From contig NZ_LIPG01000004.1 in assembly GCF_001905505.1 (NCBI RefSeq), positions 248,001 to 312,000 of the forward strand: a DNA stretch of 64,000 bases, read 5' to 3'. The notes beneath the pieces were generated by a model that was not told the origin of the DNA, did no database searches, and was given only the letters and a program-made list of their open reading frames with translations. Below are positions 26,734 to 35,885 of the stretch, piece after piece (position 1 is the stretch's first letter; the number at the start of each line of letters is the position of its first letter). The position numbers and the translations under genes are program-made. The DNA is from Streptomyces sp. CB02058. GTDB taxonomy: Bacteria; Actinomycetota; Actinomycetes; Streptomycetales; Streptomycetaceae.

Positions 26734-26763
26734 CAGGGGCGGCCCGGTGCCAACGCCCCTGTC
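26732..26763. terminator. Terminator hairpin of the uvrA-like gene
   Basis: 10-bp perfect stem GACAGGGGCG/CGCCCCTGTC with a 12-nt loop; its first bases are part of the TGA stop of the UvrA-like gene. It separates that gene from mutA. Confidence 0.75.
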
Positions 26764-26888
26764 CGGCGTCGGCGTTCACCCGGGCCGCCGTCGCGGGGCG
26801 GGGACGGCTGCGGCGAGGGAGGTTCTCGTACCGCTGAGAGAGGGCAAGGTCACATTCTGTGGCCCTGCTGCTCGTCAGAGCGCTGACC

Positions 26889-26894
26889 TAGCAT
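26889..26894 (+). promoter_or_regulatory. -10 element of mutA (leaderless transcript)
   Basis: TAGCAT matches TANNNT and is 6 nt before the mutA ATG at 26901, so the predicted start point coincides with the start codon. No ribosome binding site is present. The -35 is not evident. Confidence 0.45.
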
Positions 26895-26900
26895 CTGACC

Positions 26901-28757
26901 ATGACGGTCCTGCCTGCTGACGGGCTTTCTCCGGCCTCCGATTTCCCCGACCCTTCCCACGACCAGTGGCAGAGCCTCGTCGAAGGCGTACTGCGCAGGT
27001 CGGGCAAGGAAGTCACGGGGGCGGCGGCCGAGGAAGCACTGTCCACCGCGCTCGGGGACGGGCTCACCGCCCGCCCGCTGTACACCTCCGCCGACGGGTC
27101 GGCGGACCCCGGTATGCCCGGCTTCGCCCCCTTCACCCGGGGCAGCAGGGCCGTGGGGAACACCACGAACGGCTGGGACGTGCGCCAGCGCCACGCGCTC
27201 ACCGACCCCGTACGCCTCAACGAGGCGTTGCTCGGGGACCTGGAGAACGGCGTCACCTCGCTCTGGCTGGCCGTCGGCGGGCCCGGCGGGGTTCCGGTCG
27301 AGGGTCTGGCCCGCGCCCTGGAGGGCGTGTACCTCGATCTGGCGCCCGTGGCGATCGACGCGGGAGCCGGCACCGGGCCCGCCGTACGGGAGTTGCTCCG
27401 GCTCCACGAGGCGCGCGGGCACGCGAAGGAGACGCTGCGGGGAAACCTCGGGGCCGATCCCCTCGGGCAGGCCGCCCGCGGCGGCACGGAGCCGGAGTTC
27501 GGCGACGCGGTCCACTGGGCGCGGGTCTGTTCCAGTGAGTACCCGGGGCTGCGAGCGCTGGCGGTGGACGCCCTTCCGTACCACGAGGCGGGCGGTTCGG
27601 CGGCCGAGGAGCTCGGGCTCTCGCTGGCCACGGGCGTCGCCTGTCTGCGGGAGCTGACGGCGGCGGGGCTCTCCGTCGAGGAGGCGTGCGGACAGCTGGA
27701 GTTCCGGTACGCGGCGACGGCCGACCAGTTCCTGACGATCGCGAAGCTGCGCGCGGCGCGGCGGCTGTGGTCCCGCGTCGCCGAGGTCTGCGGTGCTCCC
27801 GGCGCCGGGGCGCAGCGGCAGCACGCCGTGACGTCGTCCGTGATGATGTCCCGCCGCGATCCCTGGGTGAACATGCTGCGCACGACGCTGGCATGCCTGG
27901 GTGCGGGCGTGGGCGGCGCGGAGTCCGTGACCGTGCTGCCGTTCGACCACGCACTGGGACTGCCGGACGCGTTCGCCCGGCGCATCGCCCGCAACACCTC
28001 GACGATCCTGATGGAGGAGTCGCATCTGGCCCGGGTGACCGACCCGGCCGGGGGTTCCTGGTACGTCGAGCGGCTGACCGAGGAACTCAGCTCTGCCGCC
28101 TGGTCGTTCTTCCAGGAGATCGAGCGGGCCGGCGGCCAGGCCGCCGCGCTGCGCTCCGGCATGATCCGGGAGCGGCTCGCGGCCACCTGGGCGGCCCGGA
28201 GCAGGGACCTGGCCCGTCGCAGGGAGCCGGTGACCGGGGTCAGCGAGTTCCCGGCCATCGACGAACGGCCCGTGGAGCGCGAACCGGCCCCCGCCGCCCC
28301 GTCGGACGGCGGGCTGCCCCGGGTCAGGCGCGACGAGGCGTTCGAGGCGCTGCGCGCCCGCTCGGACCGGTATCTGGCCGCCACGGGGAGCCGTCCCCGG
28401 GTCTTCCTCGCCGCGCTGGGACCCGCATCGGCCCACACGGCGCGGGCCTCCTTCGCCGCGAATCTCTTCCTCGCGGGTGGCATCGAGCCCGTTCAGGAAC
28501 CGGCTTCCGTGGACGCGTCGACCGCCGCGGCGGCCTTCGGCGCGAGCGGGGCCACGATCGCGTGCCTCTGCTCGACGGACGCCCTCTACGCCGAGCAGGC
28601 GGAGGACGTCGCCGCGGCGCTCAGGGCCGCGGGCGCCGAGCAGGTCTTCCTCGCCGGACGGCCGGACGCCTTCCCCGGGGCCGACGTCCATGTGTTCGCC
28701 GGCTGCGACGCGGTCGCCGTCCTCTCGTCCGTACTCGACCGCATGGGAGCGGCGTGA
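26901..28757 (+). CDS. mutA: Methylmalonyl-CoA mutase small (beta) subunit
   Basis: Non-catalytic partner of the B12-dependent mutase that interconverts methylmalonyl-CoA and succinyl-CoA, supplying methylmalonyl-CoA for polyketides and TCA entry of propionate. 618 residues. It keeps the barrel domain (for example AATADQFLTIAKLRAARRLW and VTDPAGGSWYVERLT near 380) but its C-terminal domain has no DxHxxG, reading ALGPASAHTARA instead, as expected for MutA. ATG 26901 is probably leaderless. The stop shares one base with the mutB ATG (TGATG), so the subunits are coupled. Confidence 0.95.
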   Translation: MTVLPADGLSPASDFPDPSHDQWQSLVEGVLRRSGKEVTGAAAEEALSTALGDGLTARPLYTSADGSADPGMPGFAPFTRGSRAVGNTTNGWDVRQRHALTDPVRLNEALLGDLENGVTSLWLAVGGPGGVPVEGLARALEGVYLDLAPVAIDAGAGTGPAVRELLRLHEARGHAKETLRGNLGADPLGQAARGGTEPEFGDAVHWARVCSSEYPGLRALAVDALPYHEAGGSAAEELGLSLATGVACLRELTAAGLSVEEACGQLEFRYAATADQFLTIAKLRAARRLWSRVAEVCGAPGAGAQRQHAVTSSVMMSRRDPWVNMLRTTLACLGAGVGGAESVTVLPFDHALGLPDAFARRIARNTSTILMEESHLARVTDPAGGSWYVERLTEELSSAAWSFFQEIERAGGQAAALRSGMIRERLAATWAARSRDLARRREPVTGVSEFPAIDERPVEREPAPAAPSDGGLPRVRRDEAFEALRARSDRYLAATGSRPRVFLAALGPASAHTARASFAANLFLAGGIEPVQEPASVDASTAAAAFGASGATIACLCSTDALYAEQAEDVAAALRAAGAEQVFLAGRPDAFPGADVHVFAGCDAVAVLSSVLDRMGAA

Positions 28758-31000
28758 TGCAGAACCCTGAGACCACCGGGTCTCCCGAGACCCCCGCGTC
28801 CGTGGTGCCGGACTTCTCCGGCGTCGCCCTGTCCGGGGACGCTCCCGCCGAGGTGTCCGACGAGCAGTGGCGCGCCGCCGTGAAGGAGTCGGCGGGCCGC
28901 TCGGAGGACGAGCTGCTCTGGGAGACCCCGGAGGGCATCGAGGTCAAGCCGCTCTACACCGGACGGGACCTGGAAGGGCTGGACTTCCTCGGGAGCTACC
29001 CGGGCATCGCGCCGTATCTGCGTGGCCCGTATCCGACGATGTACGTCAATCAGCCCTGGACGATCCGTCAGTACGCCGGATTCTCCACGGCCGAGGAGTC
29101 CAACGCCTTCTACCGGCGCAATCTGGCGGCGGGGCAGAAGGGTCTCTCGGTCGCGTTCGACCTTCCGACCCACCGGGGCTACGACAGCGATCACCCCCGG
29201 GTGACCGGCGATGTCGGCATGGCGGGTGTGGCGATCGACTCGATCTACGACATGCGGCAGCTCTTCGACGGCATCCCGCTGGACCGGATGTCGGTGTCGA
29301 TGACGATGAACGGTGCGGTGCTTCCCGTGCTCGCGCTGTACATCGTGGCCGCGGAGGAGCAGGGCGTCGCGCCCGAGAAGCTGGCCGGGACCATCCAGAA
29401 CGACATCCTCAAGGAGTTCATGGTCCGCAACACCTACATCTATCCGCCCGGCCCCTCGATGCGGATCATCTCCGACATCTTCGCCTTCACCTCGCAGAAG
29501 ATGCCGCGCTACAACTCGATCTCGATCTCCGGCTACCACATCCAGGAGGCCGGTGCGACGGCCGATCTGGAGCTGGCGTACACGCTGGCCGACGGGGTGG
29601 AGTATCTGCGGGCCGGTCAGGAGGCGGGCCTCGACGTGGACGCGTTCGCTCCGCGGCTCTCGTTCTTCTGGGCGATCGGCATGAACTTCTTCATGGAGGT
29701 CGCGAAGCTGCGCGCGGCACGGCTGCTCTGGGCCAGGCTGGTCAAGGAGTTCGGCCCGAAGAACCCCAAGTCGCTCTCGCTGCGCACCCATTCGCAGACG
29801 TCCGGCTGGTCGCTCACCGCCCAGGACGTGTTCAACAACGTCACGCGCACCTGCGTCGAGGCGATGGCCGCCACCCAGGGCCACACCCAGTCGCTGCACA
29901 CCAACGCACTGGACGAGGCGCTGGCCCTGCCGACGGACTTCTCGGCGCGGATCGCCCGCAACACCCAGCTGCTGCTCCAGCAGGAGTCGGGCACCTGCCG
30001 GGTCATCGACCCGTGGGGCGGCAGCGCGTACGTCGAGAAGCTGACGCACGACCTGGCGCAGCGGGCCTGGCAGCACATCGAGGAGGTCGAGGCCGCGGGC
30101 GGCATGGCGAAGGCCATCGACGCGGGCATCCCGAAGCTCCGGATCGAGGAGGCCGCCGCGCGTACGCAGGCGCGGATCGACGCGGGCCGCCAGCCCGTCA
30201 TCGGGGTGAACAAGTACCGGGTGGAGACCGACGAGAAGATCGATGTGCTCAAGGTCGACAACTCCTCGGTGCGCGCCCAGCAGATCGAGAAGCTGCGCCG
30301 GCTGCGTGAGGAACGCGACGAGGACGCCTGCCAGGCCGCCCTGCGCGCGCTGACCGACGCGGCGGGCCGGGAGCCGGGGCCGGACCTGGAGGGCAATCTG
30401 CTGGCGCTGGCGGTCGACGCGGCCCGGGCGATGGCCACGGTCGGAGAGATCTCGGACGCGCTGGAGAAGGTGTACGGGAGGCACGCGGGCCAGATCCGTA
30501 CGATCTCCGGGGTGTACCGCAAAGAGGCAGGAGAGTCCCCGTCCGTGGACCGCACCCGCGCGCTGGTCGGAGAGTTCGAGGAGGCGGAGGGGCGGCGCCC
30601 GCGCATCCTCGTCGCCAAGATGGGCCAGGACGGGCACGACCGCGGCCAGAAGGTGATCGCGACGGCCTTCGCCGACCTGGGCTTCGACGTCGACGTCGGC
30701 CCGCTGTTCCAGACGCCGGGCGAGGTGGCCCGGCAGGCGGTCGAGGCGGACGTGCACATCGTGGGCGTCTCGTCGCTGGCCGCCGGTCACCTCACGCTCG
30801 TCCCGGCGCTGCGCGAGGAGCTGGCCGCCGAAGGCCGCGAGGACATCATGATCGTGGTGGGCGGGGTGATTCCGCCGCAGGACGTCGAGGCGCTGCACGA
30901 GGCGGGTGCCACCGCGGTGTTCCCGCCCGGCACGGTGATCCCGGACGCCGCCCACGACCTGGTCGCGCGGCTCGGTGCCTCGCTCGGCCACGAGCTGTGA
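28757..31000 (+). CDS. mutB: Methylmalonyl-CoA mutase large (alpha) subunit
   Basis: Catalytic subunit, 747 residues. The substrate barrel includes FSTAEESNAFYRRNLAAGQKGL, and GATADLELAYTLADGVEYLR. The adenosylcobalamin domain at ~610-740 has the base-off/His-on motif in KMGQDGHDRGQK, followed by GVSSLAAGH and VVGGVIPPQD, the usual B12-binding strand order. ATG 28757 overlaps the mutA stop by one base; an in-frame GTG 3 nt earlier is also possible. Second gene of mutA-mutB-meaB. Confidence 0.96.
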   Translation: MQNPETTGSPETPASVVPDFSGVALSGDAPAEVSDEQWRAAVKESAGRSEDELLWETPEGIEVKPLYTGRDLEGLDFLGSYPGIAPYLRGPYPTMYVNQPWTIRQYAGFSTAEESNAFYRRNLAAGQKGLSVAFDLPTHRGYDSDHPRVTGDVGMAGVAIDSIYDMRQLFDGIPLDRMSVSMTMNGAVLPVLALYIVAAEEQGVAPEKLAGTIQNDILKEFMVRNTYIYPPGPSMRIISDIFAFTSQKMPRYNSISISGYHIQEAGATADLELAYTLADGVEYLRAGQEAGLDVDAFAPRLSFFWAIGMNFFMEVAKLRAARLLWARLVKEFGPKNPKSLSLRTHSQTSGWSLTAQDVFNNVTRTCVEAMAATQGHTQSLHTNALDEALALPTDFSARIARNTQLLLQQESGTCRVIDPWGGSAYVEKLTHDLAQRAWQHIEEVEAAGGMAKAIDAGIPKLRIEEAAARTQARIDAGRQPVIGVNKYRVETDEKIDVLKVDNSSVRAQQIEKLRRLREERDEDACQAALRALTDAAGREPGPDLEGNLLALAVDAARAMATVGEISDALEKVYGRHAGQIRTISGVYRKEAGESPSVDRTRALVGEFEEAEGRRPRILVAKMGQDGHDRGQKVIATAFADLGFDVDVGPLFQTPGEVARQAVEADVHIVGVSSLAAGHLTLVPALREELAAEGREDIMIVVGGVIPPQDVEALHEAGATAVFPPGTVIPDAAHDLVARLGASLGHEL

Positions 31001-31010
31001 GCCGCTGAAG

Positions 31011-32000
31011 GTGGCCGCGAACATCGATATCGACGCCTACGTCAAGGGCGTGCTCGACGGGAAGCGTGCGTACGTCGCGCGGGCGATCACGCTCGTGGAG
31101 TCCGCCCGCCCCGATCACCGTGTGCTGGCGCAGCGGCTGCTGAGCGAGCTGCTGCCGCACGCGGGCCGGGCCAGACGGATCGGGATCAGCGGGGTGCCTG
31201 GCGTGGGCAAGTCCACGTTCATCGACGCGCTCGGCACCCTGCTGACGGGCCTCGGGCACCGGGTCGCGGTGCTGGCCGTGGACCCGTCCTCCAGCCGGAC
31301 GGGCGGTTCGATCCTGGGGGACAAGACCCGGATGGAGCGGCTGGCGGTGGACGCGCGAGCGTTCGTACGGCCCTCCCCCACGGCCGGGACGCTCGGCGGG
31401 GTGGCCAAGGCGACGCGTGAGTCCATCGTGGTGATGGAGGCGGCGGGCTACGACGTGGTGCTGGTGGAGACGGTGGGGGTCGGGCAGTCGGAGACGGCCG
31501 TCGCCAACATGGTCGACACCTTCCTGCTGCTCACCCTGGCCCGGACGGGCGACCAACTGCAGGGCATCAAGAAGGGGGTCCTGGAGCTGGCCGACGCCAT
31601 CGCGGTCAACAAGGCCGACGGCCCGCACGAGCGCGACGCGCGCTCCGCGGCGCGTGAGCTGGCGGGTGCCCTGCGGCTGATGCACCCGGCGGACGCGGCC
31701 TGGACTCCCCCGGTGCTGACGTGCAGCGCCAGGGAGTCGACGGGGCTCGACACGCTGTGGGAGCGGCTGGAGCAGCACCGCACCCTCCTGGATTCCACCG
31801 GCCGGCTCGCGGCCAAGCGCCGCGAGCAGCAGGTGGACTGGACGTGGACGATGGTCCGCGACGACCTGCTGGACAGCCTCCGCGCCCACCCGGCGGTGCG
31901 CACGCTCACCCCGGAGCTGGAACAGCGGGTACGCGGGGGCGAGTTGACGGCAACGCTCGCGGCCGAGCAGATCCTGAAGGCGTTCCGCGGGGAGGGCTGA
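31011..32000 (+). CDS. meaB: Methylmalonyl-CoA mutase-associated G-protein MeaB
   Basis: GTPase chaperone that gates delivery of adenosylcobalamin to MutB and protects it from inactivation. 329 residues with Walker A GVPGVGKST near residue 56, the Walker B/ETVGVGQSE segment near 150, and the guanine-specificity NKADG near 200. The C-terminal helical arm is present (DDLLDSLRAHPAVRTL). The start is taken as GTG 31011, 10 bp after mutB; a GTG at 30975 overlapping mutB would add 12 residues, and no strong ribosome binding site decides between them. Confidence 0.93.
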   Translation: MAANIDIDAYVKGVLDGKRAYVARAITLVESARPDHRVLAQRLLSELLPHAGRARRIGISGVPGVGKSTFIDALGTLLTGLGHRVAVLAVDPSSSRTGGSILGDKTRMERLAVDARAFVRPSPTAGTLGGVAKATRESIVVMEAAGYDVVLVETVGVGQSETAVANMVDTFLLLTLARTGDQLQGIKKGVLELADAIAVNKADGPHERDARSAARELAGALRLMHPADAAWTPPVLTCSARESTGLDTLWERLEQHRTLLDSTGRLAAKRREQQVDWTWTMVRDDLLDSLRAHPAVRTLTPELEQRVRGGELTATLAAEQILKAFRGEG

Positions 32001-32010
32001 GGGCACGTCG

Positions 32011-32064
32011 TCGCCGGGGTGCGGCGAGCGGTGGGAGCTCGCCGGGGTGCGGCGAGCGGTGGGA
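32011..32064. repeat. Two tandem 26-bp repeats with hairpin potential after meaB
   Basis: TCGCCGGGGTGCGGCGAGCG and six further bases occur twice, at 32011-32036 and 32039-32064 (period 28). Each copy contains CGCCG-GGGTG-CGGCG, a 5-bp stem. They start 11 bp after the meaB stop, so they may act as a double terminator or 3'-end stabiliser. Confidence 0.75.
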
Positions 32065-32426
32065 TCCGATACGGCGCCTGCGTCAGGGCCGGGCCCGGCC
32101 CACCGCCCTGGTGAGCATCTCCCCGCCGCCCGGCGGACGTCCACCCGGCGTCCGCCACCGCGGCGGGCCGGAACCCGGCCGGGAGCCCGGCCTCTTCCCC
32201 CATTCCTCCCCACGTGCTACGGTGCGAGCAGCATACGTGAACGCCCGAATCGGGCGCCGATGCTTCTCTCCCGCTGTTGCGCCCGTCCTGTGACGACCGG
32301 CGATCCAGCTTCTCGCACCACCTCTTCCGTCCGGTCCGGGCCCTTTCCGCCCTTCGTACGAGGCGTGACATCACCGCCTTGCCTTCGCCGGACCTCTCAT
32401 TCGCCATGTCCGCGAAAGGACCCACC
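32065..32426 (+). promoter_or_regulatory. Long leader/promoter region of rho2
   Basis: A 360-bp region without a gene. A -10-like TACGGT lies at 32217-32222, then an inverted repeat CGCCCGA/TCGGGCG at 32242-32256, then a pyrimidine-rich, G-poor stretch (about 32261-32405) that reads like a rut-type Rho loading region, then AAAGGA and the rho start. This layout fits autogenous Rho-dependent control; that is an inference. Confidence 0.4.
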
Positions 32427-33566
32427 ATGACCAGCACGCTCGAACGCCCCGCAGTCCGGCAGAACCAGCCCGTCCACGCCGTCGGTGTCCTCGACACCAC
32501 GCAGAACGGACACGGCGTCCTGCGGACCGACGGCGGCCATCCCTCGTCCCGCGACATCCAGGTGGCGCCCGCCCTGATCCGGCAGCACGGCCTGCGCAAG
32601 GGCGATCTCGTCGAAGGCACCTGCGAGCGTCCTCGCGTGCTGTCCCTGGTCGACTCGGTCAACGGCCGTGCGGCGCACGAGCTCCGTGGCCGGCCGCACT
32701 TCCGTGACCTCACCCCGCTGCACCCCAGGGAGCGGCTGCGCCTGGAGACACCGGACGGCGGCCCCGCTCCGCGCCTCATCGACCTCGTCTCACCGGTGGG
32801 CAAGGGCCAGCGTGGCCTGATCGTCGCTCCTCCCAGGACCGGCAAGACGGTGCTGCTCCAGCAGATCGCGGCGGCGGTCGCCGCCAACCATCCCGAGGCC
32901 CATCTGATGGTGGTCCTGCTGGACGAACGCCCCGAGGAGGTCACCGACATGCGCCGCTCCGTGCGGGGCGAGGTGTACTCCTCCACCTTCGACCGTCCCG
33001 CCAAGGAGCACATCGCGCTCGCGGAGCTCGCCGTGGAACGGGCCAAGCGGCTGGTCGAACAGGGCCGCGACGTCGTGATCCTCCTCGACTCCCTCACCCG
33101 GCTCTGCCGCGCCCACAACAACAGCAGCGGGGCCGGCGGGCGCACTCTGAGCGGCGGCGTGGACGCCTCCGCGCTCACCGGACCCAAGAAGCTGTTCGGG
33201 GCGGCCCGGCTGGCCGAGGAGGGCGGCTCGCTCACCATCCTGGCGACCGTGCTCGTGGACACCGGCTCCCGCGCCGACGACTACTTCTTCGAGGAACTCA
33301 AGAGCACCGGCAACATGGAGCTCCGCCTCGACCGCGCGCTGGCGGACAGGCGGGTCTTCCCGGCGGTCGACATCACGCCCTCCGGTACCCGCCGTGAGGA
33401 ACTCCTGCTGCCCGCGGCCGAACTGGCCGCCGTACGGGGACTGAGGCGCGCCCTGCGGTCCCGGGAGGCGGGGGCCACGCTCGAAACACTGCTCGACAGG
33501 CTGCGCAGGACCCCCGACAACGCGGCCTTCCTCCGCCAGATCCGGCAGACCGTCCCTGACGCGTGA
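32427..33566 (+). CDS. rho: Transcription termination factor Rho, short second-type copy
   Basis: RNA-dependent hexameric ATPase that terminates transcription. 379 residues, far shorter than the main Streptomyces Rho (several hundred residues more). It begins directly with the RNA-binding cold-shock fold (VHAVGVLDTTQNGHGVLRTD, residues ~16-85) and lacks the N-terminal helical Rho_N domain and the Arg/Gly-rich insert of the main protein. The P-loop is APPRTGKT (134-141), Walker B is VVILLDSLTRL near 215, and the R-loop/Q-loop region GGVDASALTGPKKLFGAAR is intact, so it should be an active helicase. ATG 32427 follows AAAGGA. It is likely a second rho in the genome; the main copy would be elsewhere. 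Confidence 0.93.
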   Translation: MTSTLERPAVRQNQPVHAVGVLDTTQNGHGVLRTDGGHPSSRDIQVAPALIRQHGLRKGDLVEGTCERPRVLSLVDSVNGRAAHELRGRPHFRDLTPLHPRERLRLETPDGGPAPRLIDLVSPVGKGQRGLIVAPPRTGKTVLLQQIAAAVAANHPEAHLMVVLLDERPEEVTDMRRSVRGEVYSSTFDRPAKEHIALAELAVERAKRLVEQGRDVVILLDSLTRLCRAHNNSSGAGGRTLSGGVDASALTGPKKLFGAARLAEEGGSLTILATVLVDTGSRADDYFFEELKSTGNMELRLDRALADRRVFPAVDITPSGTRREELLLPAAELAAVRGLRRALRSREAGATLETLLDRLRRTPDNAAFLRQIRQTVPDA

Positions 33567-33612
33567 CCGGCACCGTCGCCGCGCGGTCCGCCGCGCCCGA
33601 GTCGGCCGGACT

Positions 33613-33643
33613 GCGGTGGGCCCGGGTGTCCCGGGCCCGCCGC
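33613..33643. terminator. Bidirectional hairpin between rho and pgm
   Basis: 14-bp stem (GCGGTGGGCCCGGG with CCCGGGCCCGCCGC, one G-U pair) and a 3-nt loop, placed between the convergent stops at 33566 and 33658. Confidence 0.8.
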
Positions 33644-33657
33644 TCGGTGCCCGTCGC

Positions 33658-35304
33658 TCAGCCCGCGCCGCCGAGTGCGTCGGAGACCAGGGCGCGGGCC
33701 TCGTCCTGGACCCTGGCCAGGTGTCCGGCGCCCTGGAAGCTCTCGGCGTACACCTTGTAGACGTCCTCCGTGCCGGAGGGGCGGGCCGCGAACCACGCGC
33801 TGTCGGTGCAGACCTTGAGCCCGCCGATGGCCGCGCCGTTGCCCGGCGCCTCGGTGAGCACCGCGGTGATGGGCTCGCCCGCCAGGGTGTCGGCGGTGAC
33901 CTGCTCCGGGGAGAGCCTGGCCAGCACCGCCTTCTCCTCGCGGGTCGCGGGCGCGTCGACCCGGGCGTAGGCCGGATCGCCGAAGCGGGCGGTGAGTTCG
34001 CCGTAGTGCTGGGAGGGTGTGGAGCCGGTGACCGCGGTGATCTCGGAGGCCAGCAGGGCGAGCAGGATGCCGTCCTTGTCGGTGGTCCACACCCGGCCGT
34101 CGCGGCGCAGGAAGGAGGCCCCTGCGGACTCCTCCCCGCCGAAGCCCAGGGTGCCGCCGAACAGTCCGTCGACGAAGAACTTGAACCCGACGGGGACCTC
34201 CACCAGTTGCCGTCCGAGGTCCGCCGCGACCCGGTCGATCATGGAGGAGGAGACCAGGGTCTTGCCGATGCCTGTACCGGCGGGCCACCCCTCCCGGTGG
34301 GAATAGAGGTAGCGGATCGCGACGGCGAGGTAGTGGTTGGGATTCATCAGCCCTCCGTCGGGCGTGACGATGCCGTGCCGGTCGGCGTCGGCGTCGTTGC
34401 CCGTGGAGATGTCGTAGGCGTCGCGCTGTTCGATCAGTGAGGCCATGGCGTACGGCGACGAGCAGTCCATCCGGATCTTCCCGTCCCAGTCCAGCGTCAT
34501 GAAGCGCCAGGTCGGGTCGGCGAGCGGATTGACGACGGTGAGGTCGAGCCGGTGGCGCTCGGCGATGCGGCCCCAGTAAGCGACCGAGGCTCCGCCGAGC
34601 GGGTCGGCGCCGATCCGGACGCCCGCGTCGCGTACGGCGTCCAGGTCGAGGACGGCCGGGAGGTCGTCGACGTAGGAGGTCAGGAAGTCGTGCCGCCCGG
34701 TGGTACCGGCGGCCAGGGCGCGGGCGTACGGGATGCGCCGCACCTCCTTCAGCCCGCCCTCGATGAGCGCGTTGGCCCGGTCCTGGATCCAGGAGGTGGC
34801 GTCCGAGCCCGCCGGACCGCCGTGCGGTGGGTTGTACTTGAAGCCGCCGTCGGCGGGCGGGTTGTGCGACGGAGTGACCACGATGCCGTCGGCGAGTCCG
34901 GACGTGCGGTCCCGGTTGTACGTCAGGATCGCGTGCGAGACGGCCGGGGTCGGGGTGTAGCCGTCGTCGGTGTCGATCAGGACGGTGGCCCCGTTCGCCG
35001 CCAGCACCTCCACGGCCGTGATCCGGGCGGGCTCGGACAGCGCGTGGGTGTCCGCCCCAAGGAACACCGGCCCGTCGGTGCCCTGGCGGGTGCGGTACTC
35101 GCAGATCGCCTGGGTGGTGGCCGCGATGTGGTCCTCGTTGAAGGCCGCCGCGAGGGCCGAGCCCCGGTGGCCCGAGGTTCCGAAGGCGACACGCTGGCCG
35201 GGCTCGGCCGGGTCGGGGTGGACCGTGTAATAGGCCGTCACCAGCCGTGCCACGTCCACCAGGTCTCCGGGCTGCGCCGGCTGACCGGCCCGTTCGTGAA
35301 CCAT
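33658..35304 (-). CDS. pgm: Alpha-D-glucose phosphate-specific phosphoglucomutase
   Basis: Interconverts glucose-6-P and glucose-1-P. At 548 residues it has the usual bacterial length. The phosphoserine is Ser146 in TPSHNPP; the substrate start is FGTSGHRG near 41; the Mg2+ loop is DADADRHG near 305; the sugar-binding loop GEESAG near 400; and the phosphate-binding RPSGTEDVYK near 515. ATG 35304 follows GAGGAGA. It is divergent from the exopolysaccharide operon, for which it supplies the glucose-1-P precursor of UDP-glucose. Confidence 0.96.
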   Translation of the reverse strand: MVHERAGQPAQPGDLVDVARLVTAYYTVHPDPAEPGQRVAFGTSGHRGSALAAAFNEDHIAATTQAICEYRTRQGTDGPVFLGADTHALSEPARITAVEVLAANGATVLIDTDDGYTPTPAVSHAILTYNRDRTSGLADGIVVTPSHNPPADGGFKYNPPHGGPAGSDATSWIQDRANALIEGGLKEVRRIPYARALAAGTTGRHDFLTSYVDDLPAVLDLDAVRDAGVRIGADPLGGASVAYWGRIAERHRLDLTVVNPLADPTWRFMTLDWDGKIRMDCSSPYAMASLIEQRDAYDISTGNDADADRHGIVTPDGGLMNPNHYLAVAIRYLYSHREGWPAGTGIGKTLVSSSMIDRVAADLGRQLVEVPVGFKFFVDGLFGGTLGFGGEESAGASFLRRDGRVWTTDKDGILLALLASEITAVTGSTPSQHYGELTARFGDPAYARVDAPATREEKAVLARLSPEQVTADTLAGEPITAVLTEAPGNGAAIGGLKVCTDSAWFAARPSGTEDVYKVYAESFQGAGHLARVQDEARALVSDALGGAG

Positions 35305-35885
35305 CGGTTCTCCTCTGTCGTCATCGGCCGTTCGCTGACCGCCACGGGACGGACGATCATCACGCGTCGTACCCGATACTGCCTCGTCCGCCGCGCTCCC
35401 GGGCACCGGGGGCGGATCAGCAGTACATCCGGAGGACGGCGGAACACAGGCCGTTTCACGATGATTGGCCGGTTCACGCGGAAAGCATGCCGATTCCGGC
35501 AAGCCCCCGAATGCGCCAGGGGCGGCGACAAACACCGCGCACCGAATTCAGTGACCCAACCGGGCGAAAACCGGGACGGCTCAACTCCGGGCACGTTCAG
35601 GGAACCCCGCGGAAAACGAGCGGACGCGCACGGCAGAGCCATCATGCGGCAGGGCCGGGAACCAAAGCGTCCACCCTGCACTGACACGCCGCAGGATTCG
35701 GCAGCCGAGTTCCGGCTGCCTGCTCACGGGTAGTCCGTGAAGACTGCGCGCGAGTCATACGTGTATTCCGACGCACGTTCTGTCACAGTGCGTTTCGGTT
35801 TTACCCACTCGATCTCCGCCGCCATATTCATTGCCGCCGGTGTATAACCGAACCGGCTCTTCGGGGCATGTGAAAGAGAGCCTGC
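35305..35885. promoter_or_regulatory. Divergent control region between pgm and the exopolysaccharide operon
   Basis: 581 bp without a convincing gene. The rightward promoter is probably near TATAAC (35843-35848), giving a leader of about 35 nt with AAAGAGAG before the GTG at 35886. A small CCGAA/TTCGG hairpin lies at about 35848-35864. The stretch 35730-35850 is clearly lower in GC than its surroundings. A 33-codon minus-strand ORF lies inside it (see findings) but I do not call it as a gene. Confidence 0.4.

Noticed and set aside
26901..31000. Isobutyryl-CoA mutase (icmA/icmB) instead of methylmalonyl-CoA mutase
   Set aside because: The two full-length subunits, with B12 motif only in the larger one, and the following meaB fit the MutAB heterodimer rather than the IcmA plus small B12 subunit layout.
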